Source: CALZJC01 sp041574955 (GTDB lineage Bacteria > Acidobacteriota > Thermoanaerobaculia > Multivoradales > JAHEKO01). Taken from it: a DNA stretch of 25,886 nucleotides. A program made the translations under genes and the position numbers. The notes beneath the pieces are model-generated. The model had not been told where the DNA came from, made no database searches, and saw only the letters and a program-made list of their open reading frames with translations. The stretch is taken from NCBI GenBank assembly GCA_041574955.1, contig JBFGNS010000053.1, positions 1 through 25,886 on the forward strand, written 5' to 3'. Positions within the stretch are counted from its first letter, which is position 1; each line of letters starts with the position of its first letter. Below are positions 14,747 through 21,762 of this stretch, piece after piece.

Positions 14747-15396
14747 CGATCGCGCCTCCGCAGATCGTCTCGCAGCTCGTTGCGATCATCGGGGGCCACC
14801 GCCACGCCACGCCGCTCGAGCAGCCGACCGCAGGCGGCGATGCCCTCGACCAGCGCCTCGCTCGGGCGGCCGGCGCGGATTCCGGTGGCGATCCGGTCAG
14901 CGATCGAGGTCCACTCGGCGGCTCCGACCTGGGCGTTGATCCCGGCATCGCCCAGCACCACCACCCGGCGCTCGAACAACGACAGGAACAGCAGCACGCC
15001 GGTGCGCTCGGCGGTGCGGAACACTTCCTCCTCGAGGAAGGCCACCGCCGCCCGCCGCCGCACCCGCCGCTCGAGCACCTCGTCGGTCACCAGCGCGCGG
15101 CGCACCGCCGGCACCAGCAGCGTCAGCAGGAACCCGGCGGCCGCGCCGGCCGCGGCCGGCAGCACCAGCCACCAGCTGCCGCCCGGCCACAGCCCGGCCA
15201 GCTCGTGCGCCACGGCGGCAAGGAGCGCCGCGGCCAGCGCCCCGAGAGCCGCTCCACGCCAGGCGGCCCCTTCGTAACCGTCGCTGGCGTCGACCACGTA
15301 GGGCACGATCTCGCCCGACGTCTCGCCTTCAGCGGCCGCTACCGCGGCGCGGATGGCCCGGAGGTCCTGCTCGCTGAACAGCGGCTTGGCGCCCAT
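14743..15396 (-). CDS. TPM-domain membrane protein, second type
   Basis: This is a 217-residue protein starting at ATG 15396; the upstream in-frame extension has no coding character and crosses the likely promoter. A soluble N-terminal segment (LFSEQDLRAIRAAVAAAEGE, TSGEIVPYVV) precedes two membrane helices at about 46-66 and 76-96. The second half (EEEVFRTAERTGVLLFLSLF, RRVVVLGDAGIN) matches the TPM fold seen in the partner proteins usually encoded next to YgcG-like proteins. It is translationally coupled to the YgcG-like gene (GTGA overlap). In many bacteria a lemA gene precedes this pair; none is present here. A TACAAT element lies 24 bp upstream. Confidence 0.85.
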   Translation of the reverse strand: MGAKPLFSEQDLRAIRAAVAAAEGETSGEIVPYVVDASDGYEGAAWRGAALGALAAALLAAVAHELAGLWPGGSWWLVLPAAAGAAAGFLLTLLVPAVRRALVTDEVLERRVRRRAAVAFLEEEVFRTAERTGVLLFLSLFERRVVVLGDAGINAQVGAAEWTSIADRIATGIRAGRPSEALVEGIAACGRLLERRGVAVAPDDRNELRDDLRRRDR

Positions 15397-15419
15397 ACCG
15401 GTCGACTCTCCCGCGGGGG

Positions 15420-15425
15420 ATTGTA
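15420..15425 (-). promoter_or_regulatory. TACAAT -10-like element for the TPM operon
   Basis: TACAAT on the minus strand is preceded by CCAGGTGCCG and lies 23 bp before the ATG at 15396. A similar AGGTGGCTG-TACAAT context precedes purE at 22272-22267. There is no clear -35. It forms a divergent promoter region with 15474-15479. Confidence 0.4.
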
Positions 15426-15473
15426 CGGCACCTGGGCCCGCCCGCGGCGGCCCGGCATCCGGCCGCCTTCTGA

Positions 15474-15479
15474 TAGAAC
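15474..15479 (+). promoter_or_regulatory. TAGAAC -10-like element for the amidohydrolase
   Basis: TAGAAC lies 30 bp upstream of the ATG at 15510, followed by a good GAGGAGG ribosome-binding site. It matches the local TANNNT pattern. The -35 is not recognisable. Confidence 0.35.
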
Positions 15480-15509
15480 TGCCCGGTCGATCGCACCGAG
15501 GAGGCACCG

Positions 15510-17300
15510 ATGAGCCACGCCGCTACGCCCCGCCGGGCGCTCTTTGTGTTCGCCGCACTGCTGTGCGTCCTGCCGCTGTCGGCCGAGGAGAACGAACAGC
15601 CTAAATCGATCCAGCCCGCGCCCCCGCGCGCCGAAGGCGAGGGGCCGTTCCAGCGGCTGATCCTGCGTGGCGGCATCCTGGTCGACGGCACCGCCGCACC
15701 GCCGCGCGGGCCGGTCGATATCGTCATCGAGGGCAACCGCATCACCCGCATCCAGGGCGTCGGCGTGCCGGGGCTGCCGATCGATCCCGAGAAGCGCCCC
15801 GAGGCAGGGCCCGAGGACCGTGAGCTGGACGTCGAGGGCATGTACGTGCTGCCTGGATTCGTCGACATGCACGGCCACATCGGCGGCGTCGAGCAGGGCA
15901 CGCCGGCCGAGTACGTCTTCAAGCTGTGGCTCGGCCACGGCATCACCACCATCCGGGACCCGGCCGCCGGTAACGGCCTCGACTGGGTGCTCGAGCACCA
16001 GAAGAAGAGCGAGCGCAACGAGATCACGGCGCCCCGCATTCGCGCCTACCCGGTCTTCGGCCAGGGCCGCGACGCGCCGTTCACGACGCCCGACGAGGCG
16101 CGCGCATGGGTGCGCGAGATCGCGGCACGCGGCGCCGACGGCATCAAGTTCTTCGGCTACCGGCCCGACATCTTCCAGGCCGCGCTCGACGAGGCCGGCA
16201 AGCGCGGCCTGCGCACCGCGTGCCACCACGCCCAGCTGGCGGTCACCCGGGTCAACGTGCTCGACACCGCGCGCTGGGGCCTGACCACCATGGAGCACTG
16301 GTACGGCCTGCCCGAGGCTCTGTTCGTGGACCGCACGGTCCAGGACTATCCGGTCGACTACAACTACGCCGACGAGCAGCACCGCTTCGGCCAGGCCGGC
16401 CGGCTGTGGCGGCAGGCGGCACCGCCCGGCAGCGAGCACTGGAACCGGGTGATGGACGAGCTGATCGCGCTCGACTTCACCATCGACCCGACGATGACCA
16501 TCTACGAGGCGAGCCGCGACCTGATGCGGGTGCGTCGCGACGAGTGGCACGACGACTACACCCTGCCGTCGCTGTGGGAGTGGTTCCGCCCCAACCGCGA
16601 CGCCCACGGCTCCTACTGGTTCGACTGGACGACCGAAGACGAGGTCGCCTGGAAGGAAAACTACCGGTTGTGGATGGCGTTCCTCAACGAGTTCAAGAAC
16701 CGGGGTGGCCGCGTAACGACCGGTTCCGACTCCGGCTACATCTACAAGATCTACGGCTTCGGCTACGTGCGCGAGCTGGAGCTGCTGCGCGAGGCCGGCT
16801 TCCATCCGCTCGAGGTGATCCGCTCGGCCACCCTGTACGGCGCGCAGGCGCTCGGCATGGACTCCGAGATCGGCAGCCTCGAGCCCGGCAAGCTGGCCGA
16901 CCTGGTGGTGGTGCCGGCCAACCCACTCGCCAACCTCAAGGTGCTCTACGGTACCGGCGCCATCCGTCTCGACGAGTCCAACCACCCGGTGCGGGTGGGC
17001 GGCGTGCGCTACACCATCAAGGACGGCGTCGTGTTCGACGCCCCAGCGCTGCTCGCCGACGTACGGGAGATCGTGCGACAGGCCAAGCAGGAGTACGGCA
17101 AGCCGCTCGTGCAGCCGGGGCTCGAGCCGGCGCCCGCCGACGCCGGCACGGCGCCGTCGGCAGAGGCCGCGCTAGCGGCGCAGCGCCGCTTGCCGCCGCC
17201 AGCGGAACTTCGTGCCCCCCTGGCCTCGACCCGGGCGTGGTCCGCTCGCCCGCCGGCCTTCTCCGTCCGGCGGCTCGAGCAGCACGACCCCGCAGGGTAG
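15510..17300 (+). CDS. Exported metal-dependent amidohydrolase
   Basis: This 596-residue protein starts at ATG 15510 with GAGGAGG 7 nt upstream. It has a signal peptide (RRALFVFAALLCVLPLSAEE), so it acts outside the cytoplasm. The amidohydrolase fold is indicated by the N-terminal beta sandwich (GGILVDGTAAPPRGP, VIEGNRITRIQG) and PGFVDMHGHIG with the HxH metal pair near residue 120. A Lys that could be carboxylated lies at about 213 (GADGIKFFG), with His near 238 (TACHHAQ), His near 261 (MEHWYG) and Asp near 404 (TGSDSG). The C-terminal SLEPGKLADLVVVPANPL stretch returns to the sandwich. Such two-metal hydrolases cleave amide or imide bonds, often peptides or hydantoin-like rings; the substrate is not deducible. 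The last 60 residues are a Pro/Ala/Arg-rich extension unlike the family core. It is transcribed divergently from the TPM operon. Confidence 0.92.
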   Translation: MSHAATPRRALFVFAALLCVLPLSAEENEQPKSIQPAPPRAEGEGPFQRLILRGGILVDGTAAPPRGPVDIVIEGNRITRIQGVGVPGLPIDPEKRPEAGPEDRELDVEGMYVLPGFVDMHGHIGGVEQGTPAEYVFKLWLGHGITTIRDPAAGNGLDWVLEHQKKSERNEITAPRIRAYPVFGQGRDAPFTTPDEARAWVREIAARGADGIKFFGYRPDIFQAALDEAGKRGLRTACHHAQLAVTRVNVLDTARWGLTTMEHWYGLPEALFVDRTVQDYPVDYNYADEQHRFGQAGRLWRQAAPPGSEHWNRVMDELIALDFTIDPTMTIYEASRDLMRVRRDEWHDDYTLPSLWEWFRPNRDAHGSYWFDWTTEDEVAWKENYRLWMAFLNEFKNRGGRVTTGSDSGYIYKIYGFGYVRELELLREAGFHPLEVIRSATLYGAQALGMDSEIGSLEPGKLADLVVVPANPLANLKVLYGTGAIRLDESNHPVRVGGVRYTIKDGVVFDAPALLADVREIVRQAKQEYGKPLVQPGLEPAPADAGTAPSAEAALAAQRRLPPPAELRAPLASTRAWSARPPAFSVRRLEQHDPAG

Positions 17301-17373
17301 GTGACCAGATCAAGAAATATGTTAGTATAAAAAATCGAGCTTTACAGGTTGACCTGCTCAAAAGTCGATATCG
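17301..17373 (+). promoter_or_regulatory. AT-rich leader of the AraC-type regulator
   Basis: This 73-bp gap is strikingly AT-rich for the window, with a TTAGTATAAAAAATCG core at 17322-17337 that could supply a -10 (TAGTAT or TATAAA). It also contains the inverted repeat CAGGT-TG-ACCTG at 17345-17356, a possible operator between the promoter and the GTG start. No clear -35 was identified. Confidence 0.4.
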
Positions 17374-17814
17374 GTGGAGCATCCGCGAAGCAAGCTTGAC
17401 GAGCGGTGGCCGGAAGCCCCCCGGACCTCCTCCGCCACGGCAAGGACCGGCTTCGACCCTGCGGCGATCAACCGGGGGGCCTTTCGCTACTACCGCCGCC
17501 TCGCCAGGGTCGAGCGCTACGCCGAGGAACATCCCGACGAGGCGCTACCGGTGAAAGAGGCCGCCAGGATCGCTGGCCTGAGCTGCAAGTACTTCTCGGC
17601 GTTCTTCCACACCAAGGTCGGCGTGCGGTACCGCGACTGGTCGGCACACTGCCATGTAGAGCGCGCCAAGGGACTGATGACTCGCCGCAACTGCTCGATC
17701 ACGGAAGTGGCCTGGCGATCGGGCTTCAACGACCTGCGCACCTTCGAGCGGACCTTCAAGAAGCACACCGGGCAGACGCCCCGCGCATTCAAGAAGTCGG
17801 TTCGGCCCTGCTGA
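17374..17814 (+). CDS. AraC-family transcriptional regulator, DNA-binding domain only
   Basis: This 146-residue protein starts at GTG 17374. The C-terminal two-thirds is a classic AraC/XylS DNA-binding domain with two helix-turn-helix units. The first is at about 60-82 (VKEAARIAGLSCKYFSAFFH) and the second at 108-131 (SITEVAWRSGFNDLRTFERT), closed by KKHTGQTPRAFKK. The usual ligand-binding domain is absent: the first 45 residues are short, basic and without a recognisable fold, so it may respond to its own level or to a partner. It is followed on the same strand, 156 bp downstream, by the four-gene PASTA cassette, which makes it a candidate regulator of that cassette. The N-terminal start is not well fixed. 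Confidence 0.88.
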   Translation: MEHPRSKLDERWPEAPRTSSATARTGFDPAAINRGAFRYYRRLARVERYAEEHPDEALPVKEAARIAGLSCKYFSAFFHTKVGVRYRDWSAHCHVERAKGLMTRRNCSITEVAWRSGFNDLRTFERTFKKHTGQTPRAFKKSVRPC

Positions 17815-17906
17815 GCCCGGCCGCCGGCTGGATAGCTGTCGCCTCCGCCCGGATTCCTGCCGGCAGAATCGCGACCACCGCCGCGACACGCGGGGCGGAC
17901 ACCGTC

Positions 17907-17912
17907 TACGAT
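17907..17912 (+). promoter_or_regulatory. TACGAT -10-like element of the PASTA cassette
   Basis: TACGAT lies in the 156-bp gap after the AraC gene, 58 bp before the ATG at 17971. It fits the local TANNNT pattern without a clear -35. It suggests that the cassette has its own promoter rather than depending on read-through. Confidence 0.3.
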
Positions 17913-17970
17913 CACTCGGGGGCGGAGGAAGTAGTCGAGCGGCGGACCCGGAGAGACGGTCGGCGGGCAG

Positions 17971-18300
17971 ATGGCCGATCCGACTCAGCTGCACGCCGTG
18001 ATCCTCGACCCGGGGGTATCGAAGGACCAGGCTCGGGCGCGTGTCACTGAGGTCGGCGGATTCCAGGCCTCCGATCTCGGCCAGGCCGGCTCCCTGCTGG
18101 CCGAGCTCACGCTTCAGCAGGCCGTCGAGCTGTCCGAGGCGCCGGGTATTCGACTGGTCGCTCCAGTCGGCATGAACCACCAGGTCAAGCGACTGCGCGT
18201 CCAGCTCGGAGCCGATGGCAACCCGAAGTGGCGGTACACCGTGCGCGACAACGACATCGTCAGGATCGCAGTCGATAGCGCTACCACCCCAACCGACTAG
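17971..18300 (+). CDS. Hypothetical protein, first gene of the PASTA cassette
   Basis: This 109-residue protein has no signal peptide or membrane segment. It starts at ATG 17971 behind a weak ribosome-binding site. I do not recognise the family. The pattern LHAVILDPGVSKDQARARVT ... LLAELTLQQAVELSEAPGIR suggests beta-alpha-beta units ending in a strand after a PGI turn, superficially like the ferredoxin-like fold of subtilisin propeptides (inhibitor I9). That resemblance is weak and unverified. The C-terminal part (NPKWRYTVRDNDIVRIAVDS) is probably a beta hairpin. The stop is 11 bp before the next gene, so it is probably the leader gene of the operon. Confidence 0.65.
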   Translation: MADPTQLHAVILDPGVSKDQARARVTEVGGFQASDLGQAGSLLAELTLQQAVELSEAPGIRLVAPVGMNHQVKRLRVQLGADGNPKWRYTVRDNDIVRIAVDSATTPTD

Positions 18301-18311
18301 GAGGAAGTCCA

Positions 18312-18962
18312 ATGGTCACCGACAAGGCTTCGCGCATCCCGTTCGCCGAGCTGGTCCGCAAGACCTCGTTCGCCATCGCGGACGGACAGCTCGCCCTAGA
18401 CACCAACGCAGTGTTGACCGCCCAGGTCCTGGCCGAGACGATGTTCGACAAGGGCTCGGTGATCATCGCCATCGTCGAGACGGTGGACGGCGACGGCAAC
18501 ATCACCAAGGTCGAGACGCTGACCAACGACGAGAAGCTGTCGCTGCTGGCGTGGGGGTTGTACCCGACGTTCTACAACTTCGCCGAGACCACCATCGACA
18601 TGCGCTTCAGCGCCTACATGCACCTGCGCCAGTACGCGTCGGCCGCCCGCAGCTCGTTCCAGCGCGACTTCTCCTCCAAGGTGGAGACCTCGACCAAGAA
18701 GTACGGCGGCGGCGGTGGCCTGTCGCTCAACCTCGGGATCTTCAAGATCGGTGGCGGTGGCGGCTACCAGAAGACCGAATCGAAGTCGAACTACGAGTCC
18801 GAGCTGTCGGTGAGCTCGGCGTCGAGCTTCGCCTCCAGCGCCAAGTACGAGGGCGAGTCGATCTACTGCCGGCTGCAGACGCTGCTCAAGCCGAAGGAAG
18901 CGCCCGATCGCCTGGTGCCACAGGTGATCCGCAAGGTCGAGACGGGCGGAGGCGGGGGCTAA
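18312..18962 (+). CDS. Cytosolic protein of unknown function with Gly-rich insertion, DUF2589-like layout
   Basis: This 216-residue protein starts at ATG 18312 with AGGAGG 8 nt upstream. There is no export signal. Residues 8-35 form an amphipathic helix (IPFAELVRKTSFAIADGQLA) that resembles the start of the next gene product. A block at 83-105 (LYPTFYNFAETTIDMRFSAY) leads into beta structure. Residues 116-180 are unusual: two Gly runs (132-136, 147-151) bracket a short hydrophobic strand (LSLNLGIFKI) and are followed by a Ser/Thr/Glu/Lys alternating stretch. The C-terminus ends in five Gly. From memory the helix plus TFY...E...D strand layout recalls DUF2589-type proteins, whose function is unknown; this needs a profile search. 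It lies 11 bp after the upstream gene and 3 bp before the next. Confidence 0.75.
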   Translation: MVTDKASRIPFAELVRKTSFAIADGQLALDTNAVLTAQVLAETMFDKGSVIIAIVETVDGDGNITKVETLTNDEKLSLLAWGLYPTFYNFAETTIDMRFSAYMHLRQYASAARSSFQRDFSSKVETSTKKYGGGGGLSLNLGIFKIGGGGGYQKTESKSNYESELSVSSASSFASSAKYEGESIYCRLQTLLKPKEAPDRLVPQVIRKVETGGGGG

Positions 18963-18965
18963 GCC

Positions 18966-19334
18966 GTGGCCGGCTCGGTGAAGCAGCTGCTCAGCGCGCC
19001 GCTCGCCGAGGTCCTCCTGCAGGTCGGCCGGGCGGTCATCGAGACCCAAACGGCGCTCGATACCCACTCGCTCGAGCTTCATCGCCGGCTCGAGGCCACC
19101 AAGGAGGAGCTGGGCACGGCCCTTTCCGCTCCCTGGTTCCACATCCCCGAGGTCGAAGTGGATGTCCACGTGGCACTCGAGTACCAGGGGAAAAAGGCCT
19201 CGGCGGGCAAGCCCGGCTACCGGCGCCTCAACGCGGCCCTGATCAACAGCGCCTACCAGAACTTCCAGCAGTTCGACGTCAACGCCGCTTCGACACTCAA
19301 GGTAACCTTCCGGTCGGTTCCCGACCAGACCTAG
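18966..19334 (+). CDS. Cytosolic protein of unknown function, paralogous layout to its neighbour
   Basis: This 122-residue protein starts at GTG 18966, 3 bp after the preceding TAA. There is no signal peptide or membrane helix. Residues 11-33 (APLAEVLLQVGRAVIETQTA, then LDT) line up with IPFAELVRKTSFAIADGQLA, then LDT, in the upstream protein: same P-x-A-E start, same A-I/V spacing, same Q-x-A-L-D-T end. A charged helix follows, then the strand HIPEVEVDVHVALEY at 59-73, and a final NFQQFDVNAASTLKVTFRSV at 99-118. It looks like the minimal version of the shared architecture, without the Gly-rich insertion. No family could be named with confidence; a link to DUF2589-type proteins is possible. 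Confidence 0.72.
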   Translation: MAGSVKQLLSAPLAEVLLQVGRAVIETQTALDTHSLELHRRLEATKEELGTALSAPWFHIPEVEVDVHVALEYQGKKASAGKPGYRRLNAALINSAYQNFQQFDVNAASTLKVTFRSVPDQT

Positions 19335-19344
19335 AGGAAGCGCA

Positions 19345-20280
19345 GTGGCCGAAGAACAGATCAAGTACGTCAAGAGCAAGGACTTCGCCGAACTGAAGGG
19401 CGCCATCGCCAAGGTCCTCGAGCGGCTTCCGAGCCGCGACAAGGTCCACTTCGAAGAGCTCGATGCCCGAGTCCTCAAACTGGAGAAGGCGATCGCCGAG
19501 GGCCAGGTCACGCCTCAGCCGAAGCTGCCCAAGGCGGTCGAGTCGGGCGCCTTTCTGCGCTCGCTCACCTCGGCTTTCACCCAGGTCCAGGCGGAGCTGC
19601 TGGCGGAGGCCGGGCCGGTGCGCTACGCCATCGGCCCGGTCAAGGCGAGGATCAGCGCCAACCTCGAAACCGACGCCAAGGGGCAGGTCAAACTGCACCT
19701 GCCGCCACCCGGAGTGCGGGTGCACGAGGCTACGCTGGCCCAGCTCGACTTCTCGCTGCTGCCGGTGGCCGAGGCCGAAGCAGCCGACACCGACGAGGAG
19801 ATCCTCGTCCCGTCGGTCATCGGGCAACCGCTGGCTCTGGCCCGCAAACAGCTGGCTGCCAGCGGACTCACGGCGGGCGAAGTCACTCACCACGATTCGG
19901 ACGGGCCAGAGGATCGGGTGCTCGAGCAGTCGCCGGGCGCCGGCGCGACCCTGCTGGCCGGCTCGGGCGTCGACCTGATCGTGTCGCAATCGGTTCTGGT
20001 CGAGGCCCCCAACGTGGTCGGCGGCGACGCCCCCCTGGTCGCCAAGAGCCTGGCGGAGCGCGGCCTGCGCTACCGGACCACACGGCGCCCCACCGACGAG
20101 GTGCCGGAGGGGACGGTCCTCGAGCAGGCTCCGGAAGCTGGTTCGCTCGTCGAGCGCCGCTCGGTGATCAAACTGACGGTGGCCACCAGCCCGCCACCAG
20201 CCGATGATGTTGGCGGCCCGGCGGCTCACGGCAGGCGCCGCGGACGCTCGACCAGGGTGCGCAAGAAGCGGTCGAGCTGA
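19345..20280 (+). CDS. PASTA-domain protein without kinase or membrane segment
   Basis: This 311-residue protein starts at GTG 19345 with GAGGAAG 5 nt upstream. The N-terminal 60 residues are helical and charged. Residues 68-140 resemble the shared layout of the two upstream products: a helix (AFLRSLTSAFTQVQAELLAE), paired strands (IGPVKARISANLE, GQVKLHLP) and a closing strand (LAQLDFSLLPV). Two PASTA domains follow, at about 152-216 (ILVPSVIGQPLALARKQLAA, LEQSPGAGATL) and 217-281 (APNVVGGDAPLVAKSLAERG, LEQAPEAGSLV). The last 16 residues are strongly basic (RRRGRSTRVRKKRSS). PASTA domains usually sit outside the cell on Ser/Thr kinases or PBPs and bind muropeptides; here neither export signal nor transmembrane helix is visible, so the protein appears cytosolic and the PASTA ligand is unclear. 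Confidence 0.85.
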   Translation: MAEEQIKYVKSKDFAELKGAIAKVLERLPSRDKVHFEELDARVLKLEKAIAEGQVTPQPKLPKAVESGAFLRSLTSAFTQVQAELLAEAGPVRYAIGPVKARISANLETDAKGQVKLHLPPPGVRVHEATLAQLDFSLLPVAEAEAADTDEEILVPSVIGQPLALARKQLAASGLTAGEVTHHDSDGPEDRVLEQSPGAGATLLAGSGVDLIVSQSVLVEAPNVVGGDAPLVAKSLAERGLRYRTTRRPTDEVPEGTVLEQAPEAGSLVERRSVIKLTVATSPPPADDVGGPAAHGRRRGRSTRVRKKRSS

Positions 20281-20293
20281 GCTCGCTCGACCG
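20269..20293. terminator. Inverted repeat spanning the end of the PASTA cassette
   Basis: A perfect 9-bp stem (CGGTCGAGC at 20269-20277, GCTCGACCG at 20285-20293) with a 7-nt loop covers the PASTA gene stop codon and the 15-bp gap to the converging peptidase gene. There is no T-tract, so it is a possible but unproven bidirectional terminator. Confidence 0.35.
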
Positions 20294-20295
20294 GC

Positions 20296-21762
20296 CTAGG
20301 GCTCGGTCGGGATGCGGCCGAAGTCGACGCCGGCTTCGGCCGCCCACCAGGCGAAGGCGGCGTAGGCGGCGACGTTCTGGTCGAGATCGGCCGGCACGAC
20401 CTGGGCCAGGGTGTCGTCGGCGGTGTGGTGGACGTCGAAGTAGCGCGTCGCGTCCTGCCGCAGCGAGACCACAGGCATGCCGGCGCGGCGCAGCGGCCCC
20501 AGATCGGCGCCGCCGCCGGCCTCGTTGCCGCCGCGCTCGATTCCGAGCTCGGCCAGCACGCCGGCGATGCCGTCGAAGGCCGGCACGAGCGCGGGATCGA
20601 CTCGCGTCGAGAAGCTCCACACCCGGCCCGCTCCGAGATCGGACTCGGTACCGATGACGTGCCTGGCCAGCGCATCGCGATGCTGCTCGAGGTAGCGGCG
20701 GGCTCCCGACAACCCGAACTCCTCGTTGGCGTAGAGCACCACCCGGACGGTCCGCCGCGGGCGCTCTGAGAGCGCCGCGATGCGCCGCGCCGCCTCGATC
20801 ACGATGGCGCAGCCGGCGCCGTCGTCGACCACCCCGTGACCCAGGTCCCAGGAGTCCAGGTGACAGGCGAGCAGCACGACTTCCTCGGGGCGCTCCCGAC
20901 CCACAACCTCGCCCACCACGTTGGCGGACTCGGCGTCGGCAAAGCTGCGCGCGGTGAGCCGCAGGCGGAAGCGCACCGGGCGCCCTCGCTCGAGCAGCGC
21001 CTCGAGCAGGTCGGCGTCGGCGTGCGACAGCGCGGCCGCCGGGATCTTCGGCAGCTCCGGATCGTAGCGGGTGGCGCCGGTGTGGGCGACGCGGGCGGTC
21101 GACGTGCCGACCGAGCGCAGCAGCATCCCGGCGGCACCCTTGGCGGCGGCCGCCGAGGGTCCGCGCGAGCGGGCGCGCACGGTCCGGCCGTAGCCCGTTC
21201 CGTCGCGGGTGCGCTCCATGCGGCGGGTGAAGAACACCAGCCTGCCGGCCACCGCGGCGTCGTCGAGAGCGGCCAGCTCGTCGAGGTCCTCGACCGCCAC
21301 CACCTCGGCGGTCAGCCCCGGCTCGGCGGTGCCGACGCTGCCGCCCAGTGCGGTCAGCACGACCCGCCGCTCGAACGGATCGAGGATCCAGCCCTCCTCC
21401 TCGCCGCGCAGCCAGCGCGGCACCGCAACCGGCTCGGCGCGCACGCGCTCGAACCCCAGGCGTTCGAGGGTCGCCACGCCCCAAGCGACCCCGGCGGCGT
21501 CACCGGGTGTGCCGGCGAAGCGCGGCGACGCTTCCACGGTCAGCGAGCGCAGGAGATCCCAGGCCCCGGTGCCGGCGAGCGCCGAGTCCCGCAGCGCCGC
21601 CGCTGTCTCGAGCACCGCCGTCTCGAGCGCCGCCGTCTCGAGCGCCGCTGTCTCCGGCCCCGCTGGCTGCCCGGCGGCCGCCACCGCGAGGGCCAGACCG
21701 ACCGCGACCCCCCCGGCCCGCCACCTGGACGGTCGCGCCGCCCGGACGGCGCCGCACCTCAC
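20296..21762 (-). CDS. Exported M28-family metallopeptidase
   Basis: I set the start at GTG 21762, which overlaps the purE stop as GTGA; the frame stays open upstream but only as a shadow of purE and of the opposite strand. The 488-residue product has a signal peptide (WRAGGVAVGLALAVAAAGQP) followed by a short LETAA repeat (about 36-56). The M28 two-zinc residues are visible: His and Asp in ACHLDSWD (near 300), the bridging Asp in VVDDGAG (near 313), the Glu pair in YANEEFG (near 342), Asp in ESDLGAG (near 372) and His in VHHTADDT (near 443). A protease-associated-like insert (about 140-270) precedes the catalytic half. The family removes N-terminal amino acids or cleaves dipeptides outside the cytoplasm. 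Confidence 0.9.
   Translation of the reverse strand: MRCGAVRAARPSRWRAGGVAVGLALAVAAAGQPAGPETAALETAALETAVLETAAALRDSALAGTGAWDLLRSLTVEASPRFAGTPGDAAGVAWGVATLERLGFERVRAEPVAVPRWLRGEEEGWILDPFERRVVLTALGGSVGTAEPGLTAEVVAVEDLDELAALDDAAVAGRLVFFTRRMERTRDGTGYGRTVRARSRGPSAAAAKGAAGMLLRSVGTSTARVAHTGATRYDPELPKIPAAALSHADADLLEALLERGRPVRFRLRLTARSFADAESANVVGEVVGRERPEEVVLLACHLDSWDLGHGVVDDGAGCAIVIEAARRIAALSERPRRTVRVVLYANEEFGLSGARRYLEQHRDALARHVIGTESDLGAGRVWSFSTRVDPALVPAFDGIAGVLAELGIERGGNEAGGGADLGPLRRAGMPVVSLRQDATRYFDVHHTADDTLAQVVPADLDQNVAAYAAFAWWAAEAGVDFGRIPTEP
21604..21663 (-). repeat. 15-bp tandem repeat inside the M28 peptidase gene
   Basis: Three near-identical 15-bp units (21604-21618, 21619-21633, 21634-21648) and a degenerate fourth (21649-21663) encode ETAAL/LETAV-type pentads just after the signal peptide. 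On the plus strand the unit is CGTCTCGAGCGCCGC. Being a multiple of three, unit loss or gain would change linker length without a frameshift. Confidence 0.85.

Noticed and set aside
15339..16985. Minus-strand open frame of 548 codons opposite the amidohydrolase
   Set aside because: The amidohydrolase has intact catalytic motifs, a signal peptide and a strong ribosome-binding site; the opposite frame has only repetitive Val/Glu/Arg sequence.
16106..17554. Out-of-phase 482-codon frame across the amidohydrolase and AraC genes
   Set aside because: It is Arg/Ala-rich with no motif, and would overlap two well-supported genes.
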